Of a stretch of DNA of 64,000 nucleotides, positions 32,600 to 41,328 are shown one piece after another. The notes under the pieces are model-generated. The model was not told the origin of the DNA. It saw only the letters and a program-made list of their open reading frames with translations, and made no database searches. The DNA comes from Methylobacterium sp. J-076. Lineage in GTDB: Bacteria > Pseudomonadota > Alphaproteobacteria > Rhizobiales > Beijerinckiaceae. A program made the translations under genes and the position numbers. Numbering within the stretch: the stretch's first letter is position 1; each line of letters begins with the position of its first letter. Location of the stretch: contig NZ_JAKSXW010000121.1 in NCBI RefSeq assembly GCF_022829405.1, forward strand, positions 62,001-126,000, written 5' to 3'.

Positions 32600-32745
32600 C
32601 GGGGCGGCTGGAGCTTCGCGGCGGGGATCGAGACGCTCATCTCCCGCGGGGTCGGCTTCACGAAGGTCGCCAGGGCGAACATGCCGGCGAAGACGAGGCC
32701 GGCGAGGATCGCGATGGTGGCGAAGAAACGGAACAGGGTCGGCAC
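32596..32745 (-). CDS. Small membrane protein coupled to xerD
   Basis: A 49-residue protein with one membrane helix (FFATIAILAGLVFAGMFALA) followed by TFVKPTPREMSVSIPAAKL. This FV.P..REM.V.IP.AKL pattern is familiar from small proteins encoded beside xerD in Hyphomicrobiales. Function unknown. The GTG start at 32745 is chosen because the helix begins just after it. The gene overlaps xerD by 4 bp, implying coupled translation, and it diverges from aroK. Confidence 0.7.
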   Translation of the reverse strand: MPTLFRFFATIAILAGLVFAGMFALATFVKPTPREMSVSIPAAKLQPPR

Positions 32746-33016
32746 GTCGGTCGATCCTCGGGCGGACGGGCGCGGGTCCGGGGGGGCCGTTCGGCCGCCA
32801 AGCCCGGCCGCATCGGACAGCCGGTTTCCACCATGCGAACGCGGCGCTGACAAGGCCGGCGGCGCCACAGCGCCGGTGCGAACGGCGTGTTTCGCGCTGG
32901 CCGTGAAACGCGCTAAGAGCCACGCACAGGATGCGGCACCGGGGTGGCCGCTGCCGGAGCCCGGCTGATCGGCAGGCGGGTACGGGCGTCGTGTGACACG
33001 TGTGTTGCGGGTATCG

Positions 33017-33610
33017 ATGAACGAAGCGGAGGCCGGCGAGCCTATCGAAGCGCGTCTGCGACGGGGCCTCGGGCTCCGGTCGATCGTGCTCGTCGGGCTG
33101 ATGGGCGCGGGCAAGAGCACCGTGGGGCGCCGCCTCGCCAGCCGCCTCGGCCTGCTGTTCAAGGACGCCGACAACGAGATCGAGGCCGCCGCGGGCCTCA
33201 CCATCCCCGATATCTTCTCGATCTACGGCGAGCCGAGTTTTCGCGATGGCGAGGAGCGGGTGATCGGCCGCCTGCTGCGGGCCGGCCCCCTGGTGCTCGC
33301 CACGGGGGGAGGCGCCTTCCTGCGTGAGACCACCCGCGAGCGCATCCGCGAGCGGGGCGTCTCCGTCTGGCTGAAGGCGGATCTGGACGTGCTGATGCGC
33401 CGGGTGCGCAAGCGCGGCAACCGGCCCCTGCTGCAGACCGAGGATCCCGAGGCGACCATGAAGGCGCTGATGGAGATCCGCCATCCGGTCTATGCCGAGG
33501 CCGACGTGGTGGTGGTCTCCCGCGACGTCTCCCACGACCGCGTCGTCGAGGACGTGATGGAATCCCTCGTCGCCTATCTCGATCCGCCGCCCGCCCTGGC
33601 GGCCCAGTGA
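33017..33610 (+). CDS. aroK: Shikimate kinase AroK
   Basis: AroK phosphorylates shikimate at O3 in the pathway to chorismate and aromatic amino acids. The 197-residue protein has the P-loop GLMGAGKSTVGRRLA near residue 29, substrate-binding FKDADNEIEA and FRDGEERVI, GGGAFLR and the LID region RGNRPLLQ. A GTG at 32993 gives a version eight residues longer. It is followed 10 bp later by aroB, the common aroK-aroB pair of alphaproteobacteria. It lies divergent from the xerD unit. Confidence 0.96.
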   Translation: MNEAEAGEPIEARLRRGLGLRSIVLVGLMGAGKSTVGRRLASRLGLLFKDADNEIEAAAGLTIPDIFSIYGEPSFRDGEERVIGRLLRAGPLVLATGGGAFLRETTRERIRERGVSVWLKADLDVLMRRVRKRGNRPLLQTEDPEATMKALMEIRHPVYAEADVVVVSRDVSHDRVVEDVMESLVAYLDPPPALAAQ

Positions 33611-33620
33611 GCCCCCCGCC

Positions 33621-34739
33621 GTGACCGAACCGCTCTCCGTCCACGTCGCCCTCGACGGCGACCGTGCCTACGACATCCTGATCGGCCGGGGCCTCGTGGC
33701 CGGGGCGGGCGCGCGGGTCGCCGCCCTCGGCGCGAAGGCGGCGGGGATCGTCACCGACACCACCGTGGGCGCCCTCTACGCGGCGGAGCTGAAGGCGAGC
33801 CTGGAGGCGGCCGGGCTGCGCACCGGGATCGTCACCATCCCCCCCGGCGAGGCGTCGAAATCCTACGGGCGCTTCGCCGAGGTCTGCGACGGGCTCCTCG
33901 CCCTGAGGATCGAGCGCAACGATCTGGTGATCGCGCTGGGCGGCGGCGTGGTCGGCGACCTCGCGGGCTTCGCCGCCGCGAGCCTCCGGCGGGGCGTGCG
34001 GTTCGTGCAGGTGCCCACCAGCCTGCTGGCCCAGGTCGACTCGTCGGTGGGCGGCAAGACCGGCATCAACTCGCCTCACGGCAAGAACCTCATCGGCGCC
34101 TTCCACCAGCCCCGGCTGGTGCTGGCCGACACGGCGAGCCTCGACACCCTCTCCGAGCGGGAGATGCGCGCGGGCTACGCCGAAGTCGCCAAATACGGGC
34201 TGATCGCCGACGAGCCCTTCTTCGCGTGGTGCGAGGCCAACTGGCGGGGCATCTTCTCCGGCGGCCCGGAGCGGGATGAGGCCGTCGCCGCCTGCTGCCG
34301 GGCCAAGGCCGGCGTCGTCATCCGGGACGAACGGGAGGACGGGGAGCGGGCGCTGCTCAACCTCGGCCACACGTTCGGCCACGCCCTGGAGCGGATCACC
34401 GGCTATTCCTCGGAGCGCCTCGTCCACGGGGAGGGGGTCGCCATCGGCCTCGCCCTGGCGTTCCGGTTCTCGGCCCGGCTCGGCCTGTGCGGCGGGCAGG
34501 AGGCCGGGCGCGTGGCCAACCACCTCGCCCTCGCCGGGCTGCCGACCCGCCTGCAGCAGGTGCCCGGCGGCAGCGGCGACGCCGACGCCATCCTCGACGC
34601 CATGGGCCAAGACAAGAAGGTCCGCGACGGCGCGCTCACCTTCATCCTCGCCAGGGGGATCGGGCGGAGCTTCATCGCGCCCGGGATCGACCGGGCGGAG
34701 GTGCGGGCCTTCCTCGAAGGCGAGCTTGCAGCGGACTGA
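33621..34739 (+). CDS. aroB: 3-dehydroquinate synthase AroB
   Basis: AroB converts DAHP to 3-dehydroquinate, the second shikimate pathway step, using NAD and zinc. The 372-residue protein shows GGGVVGDLAGFAAASLRRG near residue 110, QVDSSVGGKTGINSPHGKN near 138, and the zinc ligands in NLGHTFGHALE and HGEGVAIGL. GTG 33621 lies 10 bp after aroK, so the two are co-transcribed. The C-terminal QDKKVRDG motif is intact. Confidence 0.97.
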   Translation: MTEPLSVHVALDGDRAYDILIGRGLVAGAGARVAALGAKAAGIVTDTTVGALYAAELKASLEAAGLRTGIVTIPPGEASKSYGRFAEVCDGLLALRIERNDLVIALGGGVVGDLAGFAAASLRRGVRFVQVPTSLLAQVDSSVGGKTGINSPHGKNLIGAFHQPRLVLADTASLDTLSEREMRAGYAEVAKYGLIADEPFFAWCEANWRGIFSGGPERDEAVAACCRAKAGVVIRDEREDGERALLNLGHTFGHALERITGYSSERLVHGEGVAIGLALAFRFSARLGLCGGQEAGRVANHLALAGLPTRLQQVPGGSGDADAILDAMGQDKKVRDGALTFILARGIGRSFIAPGIDRAEVRAFLEGELAAD

Positions 34740-34754
34740 AGCGGTTCCACCGTC

Positions 34755-34783
34755 TTGCTTTGGGCGGGGCGGGGGGCTATGAG
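34755..34783 (+). promoter_or_regulatory. Sigma-70-type promoter candidate for tRNA-Thr
   Basis: TTGCTT and TATGAG are spaced by 17 bases and end 34 bp before the tRNA. The spacing is ideal and both hexamers are near consensus for alphaproteobacterial housekeeping promoters. Confidence 0.5.
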
Positions 34784-34817
34784 CGTTCCCGCGTCCCGGC
34801 CGAGCGCCAGGGCGGTT

Positions 34818-34892
34818 GCCGGTGTAGCTCAGTGGTAGAGCAGCGCTTTCGTAAAGCGAAGGTCGGGGGTTCAAATCCCTCCTCCGGCACCA
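34818..34892 (+). tRNA. tRNA-Thr (anticodon CGU), CCA encoded
   Basis: A 75-nt cloverleaf. The acceptor stem GCCGGTG pairs with CTCCGGC with one T-T mismatch. The D arm contains GCTCAGTGGTAGAGC. The anticodon loop TTCGTAA gives CGU, which reads ACG threonine codons. The T arm contains GGTTCAAATCC, and ACCA is encoded at the 3' end. It is followed by a pyrimidine-rich run, so it is probably a single-gene transcript. Bases 34893-35147 hold no further gene. Confidence 0.95.
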
Positions 34893-35147
34893 CTCTCTTC
34901 TTCCCCCCTCCCAGTTCGGCGCGACGTACTGCAACTTCCAATTGCGGCCGAAAGGTGGATCGTCCGGCCTTTCGCCTGAAAAGCGTCCGGTTACGGCCCG
35001 GAACGACCACGCCCGCGCCCTGAAATCGCCCCGCCCGTTACGCTGATTCCGCCTGCGTGGATCCTGCCTCGCCGACCTGCGCTGCCGCGATTCGCGAGCG
35101 CAACCGGTGGCAGCATCCGCCCCGCGACCAGGAGCAAGGGCGTCCCG

Positions 35148-36206
35148 ATGATCGACCGCACTCAGCCTGCCGCCGGCTCGGGATCCGGCCAGCGCCGTTC
35201 CTGCCTGCCGCCGCTGGGACTCTTCGCGGTGGCGGTGGCCCTGGCCGCCTTCGCCCAGGGCCATCTCACCGGGGCGCCGACGCCCGTGCCCCCCGTGCCG
35301 GCCGCGGTGCAGACCGCCTTGCGCACGCCCGATCCCGAGCCGGGTCCGGCCGCGCCGGTCCTGACCGAAAACCTCCTCGATCCCTGGCACAGCGACCTCG
35401 CCGGCAGGCTCTCGCGCTGGGCCTGGACGCCGGAGGCACCCCCGCCCCCGGCCGAGGAGCAGGCCGTCGCCGCCCCGGCCCCCGCGGACGTGGCGCCGCC
35501 CCGCACGGCGATGACGGTGCCCCTGCCGGTGCCGCGCCCGCCGGAGCTGCGCGGGTCCGCCAGCGCCCCCCGCCGGGCCGCCCGGGGCCCCGCCCGGCAG
35601 GAGGCTGCGCTGCCGCCGCCCCCCGCGCCGGAGGACAACCGGTCGTTCTTCGAAAAGCTGTTCGGCGTGGAATCGACCCCCGCCCGCGCCTACACGGCGC
35701 TGGAGACCAAGCCCGCGGACCTCACCCCCCGCCCGCGGCTGAGCCCGCCCCTCGCGCCACCCGTGGCCGGGGGTGGGACGGCCACCTACGACATCACGGC
35801 GCGGGTGGTGATCCTGCCGAGCGGCGAGCGCCTGGAGGCCCATTCCGGCCTCGGCGAGATCATGGACGACCCGCGCTTCGTCAACGTGCGGATGCGCGGG
35901 GCGACGCCGCCCGGCACCTACGTGCTGACCGAGCGCGAGCAGGCGTTCCACGGGGTGCGGGCGATCCGCCTGACGCCGGTCGGCGGGGCCGAGGCGGTCT
36001 ACGGCCGGGTGGGGCTCCTCGCCCATACCTTCATGCTCGGGCCGAACGGGGCCTCGAACGGCTGCGTCTCGTTCCGGGACTACAACCGGTTCCTCGACGC
36101 GTACCTGCGCGGGGAGGTGCGCCAACTCGTCGTGGTGGCCGGCGCCGGCGGAGCACCGCCGAACCTCGCCGACGCCTCCGGCCCCGTCCGCATGGCCCGG
36201 AACTGA
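35148..36206 (+). CDS. DUF2778 (Tlde1-like) domain protein, predicted periplasmic
   Basis: A 352-residue protein with an N-terminal membrane anchor (LGLFAVAVALAAFAQG), a long Pro/Ala-rich linker to about residue 200, and a C-terminal DUF2778 domain. The domain contains GLLAHTFMLGP and SNGCVSF, with the histidine and the catalytic-type cysteine of L,D-transpeptidase-like enzymes. The Tlde1 effector of Salmonella shares this fold and attacks or modifies peptidoglycan. In alphaproteobacteria DUF2778 proteins are common and mostly uncharacterised. No cognate immunity gene is obvious here, so a housekeeping cell-wall role is as likely as a toxin role. Confidence 0.8.
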   Translation: MIDRTQPAAGSGSGQRRSCLPPLGLFAVAVALAAFAQGHLTGAPTPVPPVPAAVQTALRTPDPEPGPAAPVLTENLLDPWHSDLAGRLSRWAWTPEAPPPPAEEQAVAAPAPADVAPPRTAMTVPLPVPRPPELRGSASAPRRAARGPARQEAALPPPPAPEDNRSFFEKLFGVESTPARAYTALETKPADLTPRPRLSPPLAPPVAGGGTATYDITARVVILPSGERLEAHSGLGEIMDDPRFVNVRMRGATPPGTYVLTEREQAFHGVRAIRLTPVGGAEAVYGRVGLLAHTFMLGPNGASNGCVSFRDYNRFLDAYLRGEVRQLVVVAGAGGAPPNLADASGPVRMARN

Positions 36207-36302
36207 TCGGCGCTCGACGCCCTACCCGGCGCCGCCGCGACGCATCACCCGGAGCGGCAGGCCCCCCCGCGTCCTGAATGTGAACTCGGTCGCGGACAGT
36301 CC

Positions 36303-37142
36303 TCACCCGTCCGCGAGGCTGTCGAGGAAGAGGGTGACGGCGAGCAGGTCGGCCGATCCGCCGGGGCTGAGGCGGGCGGCGACGAAGGCGCGGTGAAGGG
36401 CGAGCGCCCGGTCCCGCCAATTGGCGACACCGACCCCGCCGGCATCCAGGAACTCCCGGGCCGCGGCCTGGGCGAAACGCAACCCCTCCGGGCCGCCGCG
36501 GTGGAGCAGGTTGGTGTCGTCCAGCTCAGCCATCAGGGCGAAGAGGCATTCGATCCGCGCCGCCTGGGAATCCCCCGGTGCCAGGAGCCGCCCCCGCCGC
36601 AGGGCCGGAAGGCCGAAGGCGCGCACGGCCGGGAAGCCGGCCGCCGCCTCGGACCCGGCCCCGCCGACGCCATAGCGCAGGGCCGCGAGGCCGCCATGGG
36701 TGACGGGGGAGGCCGGCCGGCGGGCGATCTCGCGGCCCCACAGGGTGCCGACCCGCTCGGCCAGGGCCTCGGCGGAGACCGGTGTCCCCGCGCGGGCCGT
36801 GGCGGCGCAGATGAGTCCCAGGGAGAAGATGGCGCCCTTGTGGGCGTTGATCCCGCCGGTCGCGGCCAGCATGGCGGCTTCGGCCTGGATGCCGATCCGG
36901 CGCAGGGTGGCGAGGGGGGCGTCCTCCGCCCCGGCCCGGGCCAGCTCCGCGAAGAAGGGGGCGATGGCCCCGGCGCTGCGCCGGAGGGTCCGTGCATCCA
37001 TGTCCCGGTGGCTGCCCGAATCGACCGGACTGACGAGGCCGGGCTTGGGCCACGCCTCCAACTCGTCGAGGAGGGCGCGGTGGGCGAGGTCCGCGATGCG
37101 GAGGTCGGCCACGTCGGGGGATGCTGGGGCGGGAAACGGCAC
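36303..37142 (-). CDS. CitG/MdcB-like triphosphoribosyl-dephospho-CoA synthase family protein
   Basis: A 279-residue protein of the CitG family (COG1767). The classic members make the prosthetic-group precursor of citrate or malonate lyases from dephospho-CoA and ATP. Seen here are LEAWPKPGLVSPVDSGSHRD near residue 32, TGGINAHKGAIFSLGL near 95, and GGPEGLRFAQ near 220, all conserved. No lyase genes are nearby. Methylotrophs carry CitG-like proteins linked to tetrahydromethanopterin cofactor metabolism, which is an alternative role. GTG 37142 is a best guess for the start. A strong hairpin separates it from the OmpA gene. Confidence 0.8.
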   Translation of the reverse strand: MPFPAPASPDVADLRIADLAHRALLDELEAWPKPGLVSPVDSGSHRDMDARTLRRSAGAIAPFFAELARAGAEDAPLATLRRIGIQAEAAMLAATGGINAHKGAIFSLGLICAATARAGTPVSAEALAERVGTLWGREIARRPASPVTHGGLAALRYGVGGAGSEAAAGFPAVRAFGLPALRRGRLLAPGDSQAARIECLFALMAELDDTNLLHRGGPEGLRFAQAAAREFLDAGGVGVANWRDRALALHRAFVAARLSPGGSADLLAVTLFLDSLADG

Positions 37143-37173
37143 GCCGCCTCTTACACGGCTTCGTGCGAAACGG

Positions 37174-37202
37174 CCTCCCGCCCCCGGAGAGGGGGCGGGA
37201 GG
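37174..37202 (-). terminator. Strong inverted repeat after the OmpA-family gene
   Basis: CCTCCCGCCCCC and GGGGGCGGGAGG form a perfect 12-bp stem with a 5-base loop, starting 11 bp after the stop of the OmpA gene. It is the likely terminator of that gene. Its C/G-block composition also resembles the repeat arms found in cobG. Confidence 0.7.
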
Positions 37203-37212
37203 TAAGGGCAGG

Positions 37213-39510
37213 CTACCGCGGCGGGGCGGCTTGGCCCTGGCCGCCACCCTGCTGCAGGAGCGGGGTGATGCGGCGGACCGTGACGCGGCGGTTCTCGCGG
37301 CTCGGGGCCTGCGTGTTCACCTTCAGGTACTGCTCGCCGTAGCCCTGGGTGGTCAGGTTCTCCGGCGGCACCTGGAACTGCTGCGTCAGCACCGTCGCCA
37401 CCGATTGCGCCCGGCGATCCGACAGGGACAGGTTGTCGATGTCGGAGCCGACCGCGTCGGTGTACCCCTCGATGAGGAACACCTCCTGCGGGTTGGCGCG
37501 GATCGCCTTGTTGATCGCGTCGGCGATCACCGAGAGGCGACGGCCCTGATCCGGCGTGACCGTGAAGGAGCCCGTGTCGAAGTTGATCGTGTCGATGTCG
37601 ACGGAGCGCATCCGGGCGCGCAGGTCCGGGCTGTAGCGGATCTGGTCCAGGGTGTAGCGGCGGTCCACCGCCATGATCGGCGGAGCCGTCAGCGCCTCGT
37701 AGACGAGGCCCGGATCGGCCTGATCGTACTCGACCACGTAGCGGTCCCGCGGGATGCGGATGTCCGGCGGCGGCAGGACCACGACGTCGTCGTAGATCGG
37801 GCGCGGCGGACCGGCGTAGCTGTTGTCGATGATCACCACCTCGCGCCCGTCCGGGAAGCGGCGGTAGCGGCGCAGCATCCGGCCGTCGTCGTCGGTGACC
37901 GTGTAGATGCGGTCGCCTCCGGGGCGGTCGATATAGCTGACATAGTCGTCGCCGCGGCGCTCGGAGCGGTAGCCCCGCGGGTCCAGCTCCCGGAACCGCT
38001 CGTTCTCGTCGTGGCGGATCAGGTAGCCGTTGCGGTCCTGCACGATCAGGCGGCCCGGCTCACGATAATAGGTGCGCCCGTCCGCGCTGAACTCGCGGCG
38101 GTCGCGGCGGACCTGCTCGTAGTCGCGGACCTCGTCGTTGTCGCGGAATCCGCCGGGGATGTAGCCCGGGCGACCGGGCACGTTGAAGTCGCCCCGCGCC
38201 GGGCCGTTGGCACCCTGGTCGTTGCGGAACTGTCCCTGTCCCGGCGCCTGACCGGGCACCGGCGGCTGGCCCGGCAAGCCGGGTTGGCCGACGGCACCGG
38301 GCGGCTGACCCGGCCTGCCGAACTGACCCGGGGCACCGGGGGCTTGGCCGGGCCCGCCGGGCTGGCCTTGAATGCCAGGGGGCTGGCCCGGGCCGGCGGG
38401 GGGCTGACCCGGTCCGCCGGGCTGGCCGGGGGCGACGGGGGGCTGGCCCGGCCCGCCGGGCTGGCCCGGGGCGACGGGGGGCTGGCCCGGGGCGACGGGG
38501 GGCTGGCCCGGCCCGCCGGGCTGACCCAGGGCGCCGGGAGCTTGACCCGGTGCCTGCACGGGACGGCCGGGGACGCCGGGCCGCATGTTCGGCGGAAGCG
38601 GGCGGTCGGGGCCGGCACCGGGGGCGCCGTCCGGGCGCTGGTTGGGCTGGCCGGGCCCGGCGTTCGGGGCCGGCGGCGTGCCGTTGCGCTCGCCGGGCGA
38701 GGGCGCGGTCTCGAGCCGCTGCACCGGGCGGCCGGGAACGCCGGGTGCCGCGTTCGGGGCGGGCGGTTGAGCGTTGCGGTCGGCGCCGGGGGGCGCACGA
38801 TCAGGGCCGCCCTGGGGCGGGCCACGGTCGGGGCCGGCGCCGGGACGGTCGGGGCCTCGGTCACGCTCCTGCGACCCGCGCTCCGGGGTCGGCCGGTCGG
38901 GGGCGGCCTGGGGCTGCGGGCGCGGGGCGGCGGCCGGCGGGGCGGCACGCTCGGGCGCGGCACGGCCCGGAGGCGGCGCCTCGCGATCCTCGCGCCGGTC
39001 GGGTCGCTCCTGCCTCTGCTCCGGACGGCGGTCCTCGCGCGGGGGCACGGGCTGCTGCTGACGCGGCGGTGCCGGGCGCTCCTGCTGGGGTTCGGGACGG
39101 GGCTGACGGGGCTCCGGTGCCTCCCGCGGCTCCGGCCGCTCGCGGGCCTGCGGAGGGGCCTGCGGAGGTGCCCGCTCGGGGCGCGGCTCGGGACGCTCGC
39201 GCTGGGCGGGCGGCGCCTCCGGACGCTCACGCTGGACGGGGGGCGCCGGGCGCTCCTGGCGGGGTTCGGGTCGCTCGCGGGGCGGCGGGGCGGGACCACG
39301 CTCGGGGCCGGGGCCTCGCTCGGGGCCCGGAGCGCGCTCGGGGCCGGGGCGCGGGCCGCCGGGGCCCCCGTGCCCGCCGGGACCACGCTCCTCCGGCCCC
39401 CCCTGAGCCAGGAGGATTCCCTCCGGCCGCGCGGCGGCGACCTGAGCCAGGACGAGGCCCGGCAGGACGGTGCCAGCCAGGAGGAGGAGGCGGTAACGCT
39501 GCATCGGCAT
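37213..39510 (-). CDS. OmpA-family outer-membrane/peptidoglycan protein with long Pro/Gly-rich region
   Basis: A 765-residue exported protein. A signal peptide (RLLLLAGTVLPGLVLAQVAA) is followed by about 250 residues rich in Pro, Arg, Glu and Gln, then a Gly/Pro/Gln tandem repeat zone (about 300-430), a middle domain with RDRREFSADGRTYY, and a C-terminal OmpA-like peptidoglycan-binding domain (about 637-750) with IEGYTDAVGSDIDNLSLSDR and YGEQYLK. The disordered part could span the periplasm or protrude. It is monocistronic, with a hairpin after it. ATG 39504 is an alternative start. Confidence 0.88.
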   Translation of the reverse strand: MPMQRYRLLLLAGTVLPGLVLAQVAAARPEGILLAQGGPEERGPGGHGGPGGPRPGPERAPGPERGPGPERGPAPPPRERPEPRQERPAPPVQRERPEAPPAQRERPEPRPERAPPQAPPQARERPEPREAPEPRQPRPEPQQERPAPPRQQQPVPPREDRRPEQRQERPDRREDREAPPPGRAAPERAAPPAAAPRPQPQAAPDRPTPERGSQERDRGPDRPGAGPDRGPPQGGPDRAPPGADRNAQPPAPNAAPGVPGRPVQRLETAPSPGERNGTPPAPNAGPGQPNQRPDGAPGAGPDRPLPPNMRPGVPGRPVQAPGQAPGALGQPGGPGQPPVAPGQPPVAPGQPGGPGQPPVAPGQPGGPGQPPAGPGQPPGIQGQPGGPGQAPGAPGQFGRPGQPPGAVGQPGLPGQPPVPGQAPGQGQFRNDQGANGPARGDFNVPGRPGYIPGGFRDNDEVRDYEQVRRDRREFSADGRTYYREPGRLIVQDRNGYLIRHDENERFRELDPRGYRSERRGDDYVSYIDRPGGDRIYTVTDDDGRMLRRYRRFPDGREVVIIDNSYAGPPRPIYDDVVVLPPPDIRIPRDRYVVEYDQADPGLVYEALTAPPIMAVDRRYTLDQIRYSPDLRARMRSVDIDTINFDTGSFTVTPDQGRRLSVIADAINKAIRANPQEVFLIEGYTDAVGSDIDNLSLSDRRAQSVATVLTQQFQVPPENLTTQGYGEQYLKVNTQAPSRENRRVTVRRITPLLQQGGGQGQAAPPR
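38300..38560. repeat. Tandem coding repeat in the OmpA-family gene
   Basis: A collagen-like run of units such as GQPGGPGQPPVAPGQP encoded by near-identical GC-rich blocks of 24 to 39 bp. Several adjacent copies are almost exact, which makes copy number likely to vary between strains through slippage. Confidence 0.8.
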
Positions 39511-39563
39511 TTCGCTCTATTCGGGCGGTACCGAACAGCGCAGATGCCGAAAGGTTCCCGGGA

Positions 39564-40652
39564 TCAGGGCGTCGGCCGGCCCGGCACCGCCACGAGATCC
39601 GGGGCGATGACCCGGACGGGGACGTGCTCGCCCCGGCGCCCGTCCGCGTCCGCCGCACTCAGCGCCTTGGACAGCGGGTCGGCGCCCCTCGCGGTATCGA
39701 GGCCGGCCCGGTCCGCCGCGTCGGCGGCGAGCTCCGCCGCGGTCTTGTCGGCCCGGCCGACCAGGGTGAGGCGGACCTTCGGCCGCGACAGGGCCTCCGC
39801 CTGCATCGGCGTGACGAAGATGTCGCCCTTGTGCCGGACCAGCATGCTCTCCGCCTTCACGAGGGACTGCGCCCAGGTCTTGCCGTCCGGCTTGCACGAG
39901 CAGTTCGGCGTGAAGGCCTTGCGGAACCGGAAGGCGTTGGCGAGGCCGGTATAGGCGCGGCTGCCCTTCACCGTGGCCGCCTGCTTCAGCGCCTCGTCGC
40001 CGTGGGGCATCGAGTAGGCCACCGCCTCGGTGCCGGGGCAGAGGGCTTGGCACATCTCGTCGGCGCCGCTCCGGCCCTCGGGCAGGTTGGGCATGGGGAA
40101 GTAGCCGCCGTCGCAGGTGCGGACGCAGATGACCTGCGCCCCGCCGCGGGCATAGGTCTCGCCCGTGGGCATGGACGCCCCCTCGCGGGCCGTGCAGGTC
40201 CGCGCCACGAGGCCCTGCAGCTCGCGCCGGCGGCCGGAATTGTCGTCGATCACCGCGCCGCCATAGGTCGCGTTGAGGGCGCGGATGCGCTGCTCCACCG
40301 CTCCGCATTGCGGCGGGCGCGTATCGAAGAACAGGAACTTGCCGCCCTCACAGTTGAGGCTGCGATAGTAGGTCTGCAGGCGGCCGATCTCGTCCTGGAG
40401 GGCACGCGTCGCGCTCGCGCCGTTCTGGATCGAGGCGAGCTCGGCCCGGTAACGCCGGCATTCCGGCGAGGGGAGCTGGGGCGCCACGGGCTCGGCCCGG
40501 GTGGGCGCGTCCGGCCTGTCCGGCACGGGGCTCGGGAGCGCCTGCGCCGCCCCGGCACCGAGGGCCGCGACGAGCACGAGGGCCACGCGGCGCAGCACCG
40601 CCCGGGGGCGGCCGGCCAGACGGGCGAGCGGCGTTGGACGCATCCGTGTCAT
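39564..40652 (-). CDS. DUF2865 domain protein, exported
   Basis: A 362-residue protein with a basic N-terminus and a hydrophobic signal segment (RRVALVLVAALGAGAAQA). The body is cysteine-rich: SPECRRYRAEL, RSLNCEGGKF, RPPQCGAVEQ, ICVRTCDGGYFPMP near residue 175 and CQALCPGTEA near 200. The last two are DUF2865 signatures. The domain is frequent in Hyphomicrobiales and has no known function. An extracytoplasmic place is likely, with disulphide bonds. It lies 53 bp upstream of the OmpA gene on the same strand and may be co-transcribed. Confidence 0.82.
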   Translation of the reverse strand: MTRMRPTPLARLAGRPRAVLRRVALVLVAALGAGAAQALPSPVPDRPDAPTRAEPVAPQLPSPECRRYRAELASIQNGASATRALQDEIGRLQTYYRSLNCEGGKFLFFDTRPPQCGAVEQRIRALNATYGGAVIDDNSGRRRELQGLVARTCTAREGASMPTGETYARGGAQVICVRTCDGGYFPMPNLPEGRSGADEMCQALCPGTEAVAYSMPHGDEALKQAATVKGSRAYTGLANAFRFRKAFTPNCSCKPDGKTWAQSLVKAESMLVRHKGDIFVTPMQAEALSRPKVRLTLVGRADKTAAELAADAADRAGLDTARGADPLSKALSAADADGRRGEHVPVRVIAPDLVAVPGRPTP

Positions 40653-40801
40653 CGCAGAAATCGCGCTCTGGGTCGGGCTGCGACCGCTGCGCGGCCGGTT
40701 CGCGTATTCGGGGGAAGCGAAAGCAATCTTAGCCCTCCTCGCACTGGGGCGTCACCCCTCTTACATGCGGGGCGCCTGACACGAGGGGGAATTGATCGCT
40801 C

Positions 40802-41320
40802 ATGTTGTTTCGTAGTCTCACCGGCATCGGCCTTGCGGGCGCGCTGGCGCTCTGTGCCGCCTCCGGCGCGGTGGCGCAGGAGCCCGACCGGATCTTCGAC
40901 AAATCCACCGTGTGGCGTCCGCTGACGCCCAACGACAAGCTCGTGGTCTACGGGGTCGACGATCCGGCCGTGTCGGGCGTCGCCTGCTGGTACACGCAGC
41001 CGGAGAAGGGGGGCATCAAGGGCACCCTCGGCCTCGCCGAGGATGTCTCCGACATCTCCCTCGCCTGCCGACAGACAGGGCCTATCCAGTTCAAGGAGAA
41101 GATGAAGCAGGGCGAAGTCGTCTTCAGCGAGCGCCGCTCGCTGATCTTCAAGTCGATGCAGATCGTGCGCGGCTGCGACGTCGCACGCAACACCCTGATC
41201 TACATGGTCTATTCGGACAAGGTGATCCAGGGCTCGCCGAAGAACTCGACATCGGCGGTGCCGCTCGCCCCCTGGGGGACCGAGCCGGCGGCCAAATGCG
41301 CCGACTTCTTCAAGGGGTAA
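40802..41320 (+). CDS. creA: CreA family periplasmic protein
   Basis: A 172-residue protein with a signal peptide (TGIGLAGALALCAASGAVAQ) and the CreA core: DPAVSGVACWYTQPEKGGIK near residue 55, EDVSDISLACRQTGPI near 80, and FKSMQIVRGCDVARNTLIYM near 120. CreA is widely conserved in proteobacteria, but its function is unknown. ATG 40802 is in good context. It ends 8 bp before the convergent exported-protein gene. Confidence 0.92.
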   Translation: MLFRSLTGIGLAGALALCAASGAVAQEPDRIFDKSTVWRPLTPNDKLVVYGVDDPAVSGVACWYTQPEKGGIKGTLGLAEDVSDISLACRQTGPIQFKEKMKQGEVVFSERRSLIFKSMQIVRGCDVARNTLIYMVYSDKVIQGSPKNSTSAVPLAPWGTEPAAKCADFFKG

Positions 41321-41328
41321 GGCGGGGA

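Noticed and set aside
38300..38560. Possible CRISPR or minisatellite array
   Set aside because: The near-identical blocks have no spacers and encode an in-frame Gly/Pro/Gln repeat within the OmpA protein.
36700..39954. A 1084-codon plus-strand open frame opposite the OmpA gene
   Set aside because: Its product is a GC-driven mirror of the repeat-rich OmpA coding strand and has no recognisable domain.
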